DNA from: Protea cynaroides
Taxonomy: Eukaryota > Streptophyta > Magnoliopsida > Proteales > Proteaceae
Length of the DNA: 64,000 bases
Assembly: GCA_028583415.1 (NCBI GenBank)
Contig: CM053272.1
Coordinates: 44,074,699-44,138,698, forward strand
Direction: 5' to 3'
In this document: one piece after another, positions 11,302-21,630 of the stretch
Numbering within the stretch: position 1 is the stretch's first letter
Layout: every line of letters begins with the position of its first letter
Notes under the pieces: generated by a model
What the model was told of the DNA's origin: nothing
The model's input: the letters and a program-made list of their open reading frames with translations, nothing else
Database searches by the model: none
Made by a program: the position numbers and the translations under genes

Positions 11302-12252
11302 AATATGTTTGGGTAAGGATAAAATATATAAAGTTTTATTCGAGAGATTATTTATGTATTTTAAATTTATGACCACGAAATTACAATATAACAAACTTAT
11401 CGAGTTACAATATAATAATCTTATCATCCCAGCAGGCCAAGAATACTTTCCTTATCATATCAACCTAACAATTACATCAAGAGCTACTATCTTTTCGACA
11501 TTTTTAGAGATTCTCAATTTCACTCTTGATTCTGTTTCTCAAGAACTCATGCATAAACCATAACCATAAAATCCCACATCCAATAATGGGATTTATATAG
11601 ATAAAATGAGAGTGGGAGATCATGAGAGACGGTTTATATCAAAACCCTCTTAACTAACTTCATATTAAAGAAAGAAATGAGTAATGAGAGTCAACTGTTT
11701 TAGGAAAACAGATGTGGGTTAGGATACGTGTCGATCCACTTTGAGTGGATGAGATCCTCACTACACAGGTGTCTCCATGATCTTTTTCCCGGTTCCTCAC
11801 CCATGCACATCTAGTGAAGAGGAACCCATCAGTACCGAATCATACGGATTAATTATACGGTACTAAAATATTAAACCATTACCGTTTTAGATATAAGACA
11901 ATATATTGGTATAGAATCTATAGATATAAAGGGTAATATATAGATTTCGAAATATAGTTTTAATATCAAATCCACACGTGTCGATGCTATAATTAGCCAT
12001 AAATTGTAAATTAAAGCTATAGAGTCCAAACCCAAATATATTTCCGTAATTAGAAAGGTAATTAATAAATGTGGATTATACAATTAATTACCTTTTATAG
12101 CTCCATTATAATAATTAAATATAAATTAATAAGGAAAGTTTTATTCATAGTTTATTCCAAAAATAGATGACATTTAATACGGTCGCTTCCTTCCCTCCTG
12201 TTCTTCTTTTTCTTTCCGGTTTTCTTGTTTCCGTTTCCTGTGGAAATCGTCG

Positions 12253-14082
12253 ATGAGTCACTCTCATCCCTTCACGGAAAAGAATATGCAACAACGCCGG
12301 AGAATCCATGAAGACTCCTGCAGTCCGTGTAAGCCGAAGCAAAGACCCCATTTTTTCAAGGTTATCGTCAAAACAAGTCTTGAAAAGGCAGAGCTCGTAA
12401 GTCTTTCTCTCTCTTCCATTCCATTATCCCATGGCTTTCAGATTTCGGTTCTCTGAGATCCTTCCTCAGTAGACTACGACCCGGTTTTTATTTGTGAGAA
12501 TTTTTTTTTTTTATTTTTTTAAATCCCTTTCTTGATCTTTTCTCCATGGTTGAAATTGGTCCTTTTTCCTATTTTTAATACAAAGAACTGCATGGGCTAT
12601 AGAAGACAATTGCGATGCGTATTCAAAATCCTATAATTTTTAGAATTTCGACTGGATTTGCTTACCTGAAAAGAAATTATTTTTTTTAATTACAGATGAT
12701 CCCAACAGAATTCACAAGGCAATATGCAAAGGAAGTAGCTGAGGTTGCAGTCATCAAGGTTCCATCTGGGAGAAAGTGGCAGATTGAGGTTAAGAAAGTA
12801 GATGGAACAGTTTGGTTCCGGAATGGCTTTCGAGGGTTTTTGAAGTATTACTCAATTTCTATCGGTCACTTTCTCGTTTTCAGATACGATGGGAATTCAA
12901 CTTTTTCTGTCTTTATATTCAATCAGAGCGCTTGCGAGATGAATTATCCAAGCGACAGTGACCAAGATATTGAAGAATTTAATCTTCCCACCTTGATTCC
13001 TTCTAAGAAAGAACCTGAGGAAGAGGACTCCGCAGAACCCTTGGATGTCTGTGTTCCATCTCAGCTTCTGGTTTCTTCAAGAAAAGAGGCTCTTGATAAA
13101 ACTCAAGAGCTACGAAGTAGTAAAAGAAGGAGACCAGGAAGAAGTAGTTTTGTTCGGAAACAGAGGAGAAGGAGAAATACAAATTGTCAGGAATTGAAAG
13201 AATTGGGTGTTGAGAATGAAATTGAAGTGATTGAAGTTCCTTCTGATAATCCTAACGATGAAACAAGCATGTCTACATCAAGCCATCCGAACCCAGATGC
13301 AGACAATGCCCTAGCTTTAATTCCACGTCCTTCTGCTGGAACTGCTACTCATAAAACCAGTAAGTCTCTTAAAACCAGGTGCTATTTTCCTGCTATAACT
13401 CTCAATAATTATTCTTGTTTTCATTATTGCAGAGAAAGGTCTTGACCCTTCGTTAATGAAAATTGATGTGTTTAGCCCCCCATCTGAGAGGTATGATAAC
13501 AAGGTTAAGAGGTATAACAAGGTTTTGGCTGCAAGGAAGAAATTAGTGACAAAAAAACAGAGAGAGAAGACAATTTGTGCCGCCCAGATGTTTAAAACAA
13601 AAAATCCTTCCTTTATGGTCATCATGAGACCAACTTATGTGTACAGGGGAATGGCATTGGTAAGCTTCAGATTTCTACTTACATTTTTTTAGAATTTGAT
13701 GAAACCTTTGCATCGTCTTTCTGTTTCAAAAGTCAATTACAGATTTTGGGTATGATGTTTTACCCAGTAATTTTAATATGCAAGTCTTCTTGTTATACAG
13801 AATCTTCCAAAAAGTTTTGCCAAAAATTACCTGAAACTGGAAAAAGGAACGCAGGAAGTCAAACTATCAATTTCAGATGGGAGAAAGTGGATGGTCCGGT
13901 GCATTCTTAGCCAATGGAAGGCCTTTATGAGTAGGGGTTGGCCCAAATTCGTTCAGGACAATCAATTAGAAGAGGGAGATTGCTGTGTCTTTGAGCTTTC
14001 TAAGGCTAAAGGTTTGGAGCTCAAAATTTCTATCTTTCGCGTTGTTGAAGATGCAGAGCCAATGTTAAAATATTACAATTAG
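12253..14082 (+). CDS. REM-type protein with two B3 DNA-binding domains
   Basis: Predicted plant-specific nuclear transcription factor. Four exons join in frame: 12253-12396, 12696-13359, 13433-13659 and 13801-14082, all with GT-AG introns, giving 438 aa. The first B3 domain spans about residues 32-130 (HFFKVIVKTSLEKAEL, then the KVPSGRKW and HFLVFRYDG motifs). The linker of about 200 residues is acidic, then basic (KRRRPGR, KQRRRRN: likely nuclear localisation). The second B3 domain is about residues 328-430, containing FMVIMRPTY, SDGRKWMV, LEEGDCCVFEL and ISIFRV. A later ATG at 12286 is an alternative start. An AATAAA signal lies at 14190-14195. The pair of B3 domains with exon junctions in the same places as the paralogue at 24626 makes the family call firm; the specific target genes cannot be inferred. 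No disabling change was seen. Confidence 0.87.
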
Positions 14083-14115
14083 GACTCATAATGTATAGAG
14101 AGACCCAAGTAAAAT

Positions 14116-14155
<40 letters not shown>

Positions 14156-14934
14156 TGTGTTGAACTGGTTTTTTTTTATATCTTTGAACAATAAAGTATA
14201 GATCTTTACATTAGTGTCTTTTTATTCATGCTGGGTCATATTTTAATTTGTCCATCCTGTATCTCTTTTTCTCAAAAGAACAAACTGATAAAGAGGCAGG
14301 GGAGAGCATCTTCCGGCCACCACCAGATGTTAAATAAGGATTGCATTGGTGTACTTGTAGATGCATTCTCAATGTCCCGGATGCGGCATGGCTGTAGGAA
14401 ACCCAAATCCGTTTGCATGATACGAGTATTTCTTCTAGTATTTTTTTATGGTTGAAATAGTTTCATGGCATTTGTATGAATAGAAAGAATGCCCATACCG
14501 TTTCACTCTTACATGCAAAGTACTTGAAAAATGTTTTTATAATTAAAAATGTAAATTATACCTGAGGTATATACCCTCCTGTATTTCTCTTTGTTTCCCT
14601 GTTTTGCCGGTCCGCCGTTGCGGTGGTACGGCCATCAGACTGGTTTTGGTTCTCTGGTACAACTTAATGGAAAGAAACCTGCTTACAGGTTCATTAGAAA
14701 CCATCAAATTGATAGTTCTCATATAGAGGATAAATGTCCCATCTAAGCCTTCACAACAGCAAAAAAATTTGAAATTGCCTGAAGAGGCCTAGTCTTATTA
14801 TAGTTGAAGGCTTTACTCCCCAACAAAATTTTCAGAAGAGTAATCCAAGTTCATGATTGTATGGGCTCAAATGGGCTCCCTATTAGCAGGGTCAGATTCT
14901 TTGTGTGAAACAACTCAAGGGGTCAAAGAAGCTT
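14083..14934. other. 3' flank of the REM gene; poly-T tract, no further gene
   Basis: Contains a run of about 36 T at 14118-14153 and AATAAA at 14190-14195, which probably ends the upstream transcript. The rest shows no recognisable coding sequence until the Copia gag fragment. Confidence 0.5.
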
Positions 14935-17004
14935 TCATTGTTTTGAAGGAAATGTTGGTCGTTCTTGAAGAGGAAAAGTCTTCCAGTTTTTTTTAATAGT
15001 AGCAACCCCATACATGATGCTGAAAAAAGAACCGTCATTTCTCTGTAAGTATGGGGCGATTGTGACAGGAACCGTCATCCCCAACACCCTTCCTGTATCA
15101 ACTCGTCGCGCTCGTCCTCTTCCACAGCCACGTGATCTATTGGAGGACTGGTCATTGGTGGTGGACTTTGTGACAACATTAGCAGAGGGAGTAACTGTTG
15201 CTGCTTCAGTTGTTCGGTTATTAATAATAACCTCTTGGTTGTAAAGAATGCTAAGAAAATCGACCAATGGTAGTGGCTCCAATCTAGCTATAATAGAGCT
15301 AACAAAGCTATCATATTCCTTTCCTAGTCACTTAGAATGTTGAGGATCATATGGTCATCCGAAACTAGATGAGTTATGGCAGGAAGATGATCACCCAATT
15401 GTCTTGGCTTTTTAAATTTAGTCAGTGATATAAATGATAGGAAAGAGACTGATAAATTCTTTTTTTTTTTGAGTGAACTTAACAAGAAGCAATCAAATAG
15501 GAATCAATATTCTAAACACAATAAAATTCACACGCATAACACAAGAAATTTTTACATGGAAAACCTCCTTAATGTGAGGAGTAAAAACCAAGGGACCGTA
15601 GTCCACTCAAATCTTTTACTATCACCAAAATATAGGAATATAAATGTCTTCTTTAGTTAGAACTAGAGGCATACAATAACATCATTCATCAAGAACATAA
15701 TATTCTTAGCATATATCTTCCAAAACATCTAGAACAATATATTATAGAAATACACCATCAACAACCCAAATACCAAGATGAATATTGAAAGAGATCTCAC
15801 CTGAATAGGTAAAAACGTTGATTATCGGACTGATCTAGAGGACTCCAATCGTCAATCGCATCGTTCAGAATGAAGAACTCTCAGTTATGAATCTGCTGTC
15901 CAAATTTCAACTCAATTGGACCAAGGATAACCTTCCAATCCTTACCTTGATTGAAACCACGTAGCTTTCTTCTCTTTTCTGTTTTGGGCGGACAACAACT
16001 CACTTAACCTCTCTCTCTCTCACCTTTTTCATTCTAATAGGATTAAAGAGATAAAACCCTAATTCAATTATATTTGAAAAAGTTACTTAAGGGTCATTAC
16101 TCCTTATGAGCTTATAAGTAATGGGTCATTCTCTACATAAGAGGAAAACCCAACCCAACAATAGAGAATACCTTTCTTGAGATATCGCAATCATAGTTCA
16201 AGTTGCATTATGCGAACTTGGGATTGAGATGCGAAATGTTTCTTTGGATCAGCTTATACAGCATGAGAAGTATTCAATCCCACAAGTAGGGAAAAGACAA
16301 ATTTTGTTAACGTATACAAGATGCAACAGAGACGCATCTGATCTTATTATTGACAGTTAGCATAAGCTAGATTTTGAGTTGGTTGGGTAAAGTCAGCAGA
16401 AGTTGCAACAGCAATGGGCGGTAGAGTTGGAGAAGGATAGAGGCAGGTGCCATTTGTAAGAATATTATATATTGTGGGTTATATTAATTATACGATTAGT
16501 TGGTTTAGTGGAAGTCTGGTTACAGGTAGACCAATTTAAATATGATTAGAGATGAACCAACCTGGTCCACTGTGGGACTGGTCCAGGGGTAGGGTGGTAT
16601 TATATATACCAACGGTTAGGGTCCCCGTAGTTACGGTTATTTTCCTCTCATGTTTCCGTACGCAGAGAGAAACAAAAGGATTCCTGGCAGACTGTGGAAG
16701 ATTCTGATCAAAGTATTCAAAGCTATAGGAAACGGTTGAAAATCAATTTACAATAAGAGATATGTGTCTCATCATCTCTTTTTAATGTCCATTATATTCT
16801 AGTAATCTATGTGGTGTATCTGTTATGGTTCATAAAAAATCTCATGGAAAAACTAAAAGAGAACTGAAAAAATCTTACACCATTCACATACTTGAGATAA
16901 TCATAGCGTCGAAATAAAACCAAAAATTGAGCCCTCCAGAACAAGTAATTGTTCTTGTCAAAGCTTGATTTGGAGATCGTGTGATATTTTTCGACCAAAA
17001 CCAA
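14935..17004 (-). pseudogene. Copia gag fragment, interrupted by a solo LTR
   Basis: Read on the - strand, the order is that of a Copia-type gag: the N-terminal segment FDKNNYLFWRAQFLVLFRRY (about 16860-16965), a middle piece FASQSQVRIMQLE with a stop (about 16195-16235), then, across the LTR insertion at 15435-16160, KFKKPRQLGDHLP and EYDSFVSSIIARLEPLPLVD, ending in an Arg/Gly-rich tail (RSRGCGRGRAR). One frameshift lies near 15330. There is no protease, integrase or RT alongside, so this is a gag-only relic. The + strand ORF at 15014-15244 is its shadow. Confidence 0.7.
15435..16160 (-). mobile_element. Solo LTR, same family as 3070-3875, inside Copia gag
   Basis: Read on the - strand it starts TGTTGGGTTGGG and ends CCTATCA, like the solo LTR at 3070, with a single copy of the 72-bp unit. 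The 5-bp flanks on the + strand are ATAAA and ATAGA (4 of 5). Dropping the LTR and one flank rejoins the gag reading frame, which supports insertion into an older Copia copy. Confidence 0.75.
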
Positions 17005-17032
17005 AGAGAGTTGATGAGATTTTTCCGAGTTT

Positions 17033-17220
17033 TGGGGGGGGGGGGGGGGTTGGGGTGTGTTGTGGGGGTTGGGGGGGGGGTTTTTTTTTTTTTTCTTTTT
17101 TTTTTTTTAAGTGGGTGGGGTGTTTGGTGTGGGGGGTGGGGGGGGGGGTTTTTTTTTTTGTTTTTTTTTTTTTTTTCTTCCTCCCCTCCTCTCGGGGGGG
17201 GGGGGGGGGGGGGGGAGTTG
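17033..17220. repeat. Poly-G/poly-T low-complexity tract
   Basis: Almost only G and T on the + strand: several G runs of 8 to more than 20 bases alternating with T runs. It abruptly interrupts otherwise ordinary sequence. This could be real G-quadruplex-prone DNA, but its composition is also typical of consensus errors at homopolymers. The ORFs crossing it are meaningless. Confidence 0.8.
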
Positions 17221-17827
17221 CAGTAGCAATGGATGAACAGATAGTGTTGACGTCATTGCCTGAAGGGATAAGACAGTGTTAACTTGTAGAACCTCTTCCC
17301 TTTCCAATTCTACCCAAATATTATATTTAGCCTCTTTTCTCAATGACAAGCTGCTGCCCCATCTTCCTTGGTCGTGGCGAGCTGCCCCTACACCCTTGGC
17401 CGAGCCCTACCCTACCCGTCTCCTCCCTCCTTCGCTAACTTTTTGCATCTAGCTCTCTCCCCCGCTCACTCTCTGCATCTCACATTCTCACCCCCTCGCT
17501 TCTATATGTCACGTATGATTCATCAAGATCAACGATCGGATGCTCACGATCAGGATCCGGAAAAAAAATTCCCAATGACAATGCTTGTTACTGGGTTTCT
17601 TTTTAAGTGGATATTCCAATGATGTTCTTGAGCTTTCCATGGTGCAGAAACTCGCCTCTCTACTCGACCACACAAACCGGTTTTGAGTCCTGAAACGAGA
17701 TCCATGACTCGACAATCTCAATGGCTTTAGTTGAGAAAAGGGAGAGAAGTGATAAATATAAGTGAAAGAACTAATATAGATGAGTTATATATATATACTC
17801 CTGTTCCATGGAATTACTCCCCGCGGG

Positions 17828-17908
17828 GGAGTTTGGGGGGGGGGGGGGGCCCCCCCCCAAAAAAGGGGGGGGGGGGGGGCCCCCCCTGGGGGGGGGGGGG
17901 GGGGGGGT
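17828..17908. repeat. Second poly-G/poly-C low-complexity tract
   Basis: G runs separated by C runs and one short A run. It is unlike anything else in the window and resembles the tract at 17033-17220. It may be an assembly artefact. The 600 bases between the two tracts hold no recognised gene. Confidence 0.8.
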
Positions 17909-18204
17909 TTCTTGCTGTTACTCTTTCATTGAACAATAATACCCTTTAACATTTGACATTAATATTCATACATGTACTTTTATTACTTTTATCTCCCTCT
18001 CCCAAATTTATCTTCCACCAGTACATTTTCCAAAAAATTACATTTAAAGTCATTCTAATCTCTCAATCTCTCTCATACTAAACCGTTTTTTATATATATT
18101 TGTTGAAAGTATAAGAACTCTATTAAATCTCTCTCTAACAAATCTTAATTCAAAATCTATTGCTTAAATTTCACTTCTCTTCTCATCTTTTAATGGTTTA
18201 TTTT

Positions 18205-18470
18205 TCTTTGATATGTATTATTGAATTGATTATATAATACATTATGACATATATAGTTGTTTGGTATGATTTATGATACTTATTTATATTTAAAAAAATT
18301 AATATTATATAAAATCTACAAATAGATTAAAAGGTGTTTATCATTATTGTGATAATCTATTATTATTTCTTTTATGTCTAATGGTATTAAACAATTATTA
18401 TTTATGACTCATAATTTATTCTCATAAATGATTTATCATAAACATAAATATAAACTATACCACTTATTTA
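18205..18470. mobile_element. Truncated Tourist-like MITE
   Basis: About 250 bp resemble the MITE interior at 7904-8204, with shared phrases such as TATATAATACATTATGACAT and AAATGATTTATCATAAA, but the GGCTCTC ends are missing. Confidence 0.5.
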
Positions 18471-18766
18471 ATATTTAGAAGCACACAAAAAAAAAAAAAA
18501 ATTTTAAGACTTCTTCAATTTTTTCCTAATCAATATACTTTCTTAGTCTCTTGCTACTTCCACTTTATTTAATATTTTTAAAAACAAGAAAAATATCAAA
18601 ATAAAAATAAGATTACCTAAAGTTTCTCCTACTCTATTTAGTTTCCTAGCTATTTTGAGAATTTTGAGTAACTTCGTTTTCCAATTTATACTCTGTAATT
18701 ACCACCAACTTCCAAAATTCTCTAATCCCCAAACTTTTATCTCTACAATATTTTATATATAAAGAA

Positions 18767-20018
18767 GAAAAAATTTCATCTATGCCCCATCAAAGATTCT
18801 TAACATCATTTACACCCACAAGAATGCAGAAACATCACCTAGGTCCCAAAACTTTGGTTGTGGTAATCAAAGAAGTCCACTCCGTCAGTTGATTCCCGTT
18901 AGATGCTGACGTCAGCTGAAATAAATTTTCCATGGACAATACTGCCCTTAGAGTAAAAATAAAATATCATTTTACCCTTCTTCTTCTTCTTCCTTTCCTC
19001 TTCTTCTTTCCTCTTCTACTCTTCTCCATAGTCTGATTCATATGGCAGGAGCTGGTTTGGGGGAAAATTAGGGGAGCTGGCATGACTCCAACAGATGGTC
19101 AGCTCCACTAAGTTGGATTGCACTCCGTCAAAAGAATTCCATTATTGTATGGAAGAAAAAGCCTTACAGTCTATGTTAATGGGGATAAAGCCTGCTTCAA
19201 TTTCCGTTACTGCAAGGGCAAAGCCTGCTTCCATACAATAAAGCCTGCTTCAATTTCCTGGCCCGGGCTTTCTATGGAGTGAACCCTGTCGACACGAAAC
19301 TCGGTGACAAAGGTCCTACTCTGATCACCCAATGGATTTTTTCCAGCTGGCCCCACTTCTCACACTGGGATTGCCTTCCTTTTTGGAAGACCCACTCCTT
19401 CACACATTCCGGCTTCCTCCATTCCTCGTCAAGGGTTGCTACAAGAAGCTCTACGATTTCTTCTACAATGCATCGGGTAAGATCCTGGATGAAGGGGAGA
19501 AAATGGGGATCCAGAGAGAAGAAGCCTGCCATAATCTCCTTTTCGCCACGTGCTTCAATTCCTACGGTGGGATGAAGATCTTGTTCCCCAGCCTACTCAA
19601 GTTTATCGGCCAAGCTGGCGTGAAGTTGCACAAGTAGTTGGCGGAGGAGATCCGAATGGTTGTTCAATCCAACAGTGGGATAGTGACGATGAGTGGTATG
19701 GAGCAGATGGAGCTGATGAAGTCAGTTGTGTACGAGAAGCTTCGGATCGATCCTCCTGTTCCGTTGCAGTACGGGAAGGCGAAGAAGGATTTGGTATGAC
19801 CAGAATTCTATCTATCAGAATGTGAGGAAGAAGAAGAGAAGGGAAATGAGAGGAAGAAGAAGAGAGGGGAAATGGGTGAAAGGAATATGAGGGGTAAAAC
19901 TGTATTTCAATAAGTTTAGTGATTTCCGTCAGTTAAGTGGACCTAGGTGATATTTCCGCAATCTTGTGGGTGTAAATGATGTTAACAATCCTTGATGGGG
20001 TGTAGATGAAATTTTTTC
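18767..20018. mobile_element. Gene-capturing TIR element (Pack-MULE-like) with an allene oxide synthase fragment
   Basis: The 1252-bp element has inverted ends of about 82 bp: GAAAAAATTTCATCTA... on the left and the inverse of ...GATGAAATTTTTTC on the right, both containing CATTTACACCCACAAGA. The flanks TATAAAGAA (18758-18766) and TATAAATAA (20019-20027) match at 8 of 9, consistent with a Mutator-like duplication. There is no transposase. The interior (about 19236-19798) is a fragment of a CYP74 gene. The combination of long TIRs, a 9-bp duplication and captured host coding DNA is the definition of a Pack-MULE; the superfamily call is inferred, as no transposase shows it directly. Confidence 0.75.
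19236..19798 (+). pseudogene. Allene oxide synthase (CYP74) fragment captured in a transposon
   Basis: The translation follows the middle to late part of plant allene oxide synthase, the plastid P450-like enzyme of jasmonate synthesis that converts a fatty-acid hydroperoxide to an allene oxide. Recognisable blocks in order are NFLARAFYGVNPVDTKL, GPTLITQWIF, QLAPLLTLGLPSFLEDPL, EEACHNLLFATCFNSYGG (the I-helix region), ILFPSLLKFIGQAG, MELMKSVVYEKLRIDPPVP (K-helix ExxR region) and QYGKAKKDLV. One frameshift near 19335 and one in-frame TAG at 19636-19638 break it. The substrate-channel N-terminus and the heme-binding cysteine region are absent, so no active enzyme can result. It sits entirely between the long TIRs at 18767 and 20018. 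Confidence 0.8.
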
Positions 20019-20204
20019 TATAAATAAAACTAAATCTCTCTTTTATTTGGTTTTGCGTCTCTCACGTCTCTCTGCGAGGTTTTTGTTATATGAACGGAAA
20101 ATGAAAGAAGGGCACATGATGACTATAAGAAGTGTTTTACCAAAAACCACAAACTCAATCAAAATATAGTAGAATAAATTTCAACTCCCCCCAAAATAGT
20201 TTCG

Positions 20205-21630
20205 AAACATCACTTACCATCCACACCTTTCAAAAAACATCAACTACCACCCAAACGTTTACCACCGTTAATCAAATAGATCCACTCCGTTAAACGAATT
20301 CCGTTAGTTGTTAATGTCACCCAAAATTGATTTTGAAATGGACAATAATGCCCTTAAGAAAATATTAAAAGACGGTTTTACCCTTCTCCACTTAAGGAGG
20401 GTAAAACCCCAACTCTAAATCCTGTTTCTTCTTCTTCTCTAGATCTACCATTTCTTCTCTGATTATCTTCATTGCCGACGATGCAAGCCTTTTCTTCCCC
20501 GACGATGGCGCAATGAAGCTTTGGCCGGCAACTCTTCCGAAACCCCAAATCTAAAGCCTTGTTTTGTGCAAAGACACTAAAACATGTGAAAAAACCAGTC
20601 AAACGCTATGCCCTTGAACCCTCCCGCCACATTCTTCAACTCCCGCAATGCTCTATTGAAGCCGGATCTCGAAACATATACAACAATACCCTGCGAATTT
20701 ATCACTTGGTTTCAATCGAGCCCGTTTCTTGCCACGAAATTGATCTCCGCATTCCATATGTGGATTCCAAGAAATCTCTCCTTGTCTTGATTCGGTCGCG
20801 AGAAGAATGTCTTCGTTTGGAACTCATTGATTAGTGGCTACGTTAGAAACCATATGTTCGAAGAGGCCCTCAAGCTTTTAATCAAATGTGAGGAATGAAA
20901 TAATGCCGGATGACTTCAACGCTTGAAAATGTTGAGCTCAGCGCGAGATGGGAAAGTGACAAGAGTATACAAATAGGATTTTCGATACGATTGTAATCCC
21001 TATGCAATGAAAACGAGAACCTTATGCACAGGGTTCAAGAAAGGACGGAGAAGTTGTGCCGGAATGGATAGGGATGCTAACGATGATCTGAACATGAGGG
21101 TGGAGGCTTGAACTGACAGAGAGAGGGAATAAGCCATGATACATTTATTGTTCTATTCTCCCCGTGGTAACAGGAAAATGGGATTATGGAAGGAAGAGTG
21201 GCGCGCGATGCACCAATGGCGATGATCGACCGGAGGAAGGCAGGATGGATCACTAGTCATCTAAGGAAGGTTGGAATTTGAAGCTTCCGCAATAAATTCG
21301 AGATCTAGGCAGATAGGAGGCAAATTTGGACGAGGGAGGAAGGGTCTCTCTCTTGGCGCTCCGTGCTCTCGCCATCCAATGGCGAGCCATTGGCACCAGT
21401 TATTGGAAATAGTAATTAAAATCTCAACGATGAAAGAGGAGAGAGCCCCGAATACAATAGATCAGGGAGAAGCGATGTGAGAGGGATAGAGGAAGGGAAA
21501 TAATAAGGTTATATTAGTAATTTATTAGTTTTAAAATTTTCAATAAAAATGAAAAGGGTAAAAAGTGGTCCGTAATAATGGTGAGTTAAAAAAGTAATTT
21601 GTGAAACTTTCATGTTTATAAATTACCAAA
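20205..21630. mobile_element. Second putative gene-capturing element with a PPR fragment
   Basis: The left part (20205-20395) shares its layout with the subterminal region of the element at 18767: CACTCCGTTAAACGAATTCCGTTAG, split here as CACTCCGT and TTCCGTTAG, then TGGACAATAATGCCCTTA and TTTTACCCTTCTCC. The probable right end near 21625 carries similar inverted phrases (GGACCACTTTTTACCC), but a clean TIR and target duplication could not be placed. The PPR fragment lies inside at 20716-20899. Confidence 0.45.
20716..20899 (+). pseudogene. Pentatricopeptide-repeat (PPR) gene fragment
   Basis: The reading frame gives FLATKLISAFHMW, then after a stop KNVFVWNSLISGYVRNHMF and EEALKLL, the characteristic pattern of a PLS-type PPR repeat (VFVWNSLISGYVRN...EALKLF). 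PPR proteins bind organellar RNA. Only about one and a half repeats are left, with in-frame stops. It lies inside a region that shares subterminal sequence with the neighbouring gene-capturing element, so capture by a transposon is the likely origin. Confidence 0.6.

Noticed and set aside
15014..15244. 76-aa + strand ORF
   Set aside because: Shadow of the - strand Copia gag frame.
16965..17349. Several ORFs of about 80-105 aa (+ and - strands) through the poly-G region
   Set aside because: They are translations of homopolymers (runs of Gly, Phe or Pro) with no family resemblance.
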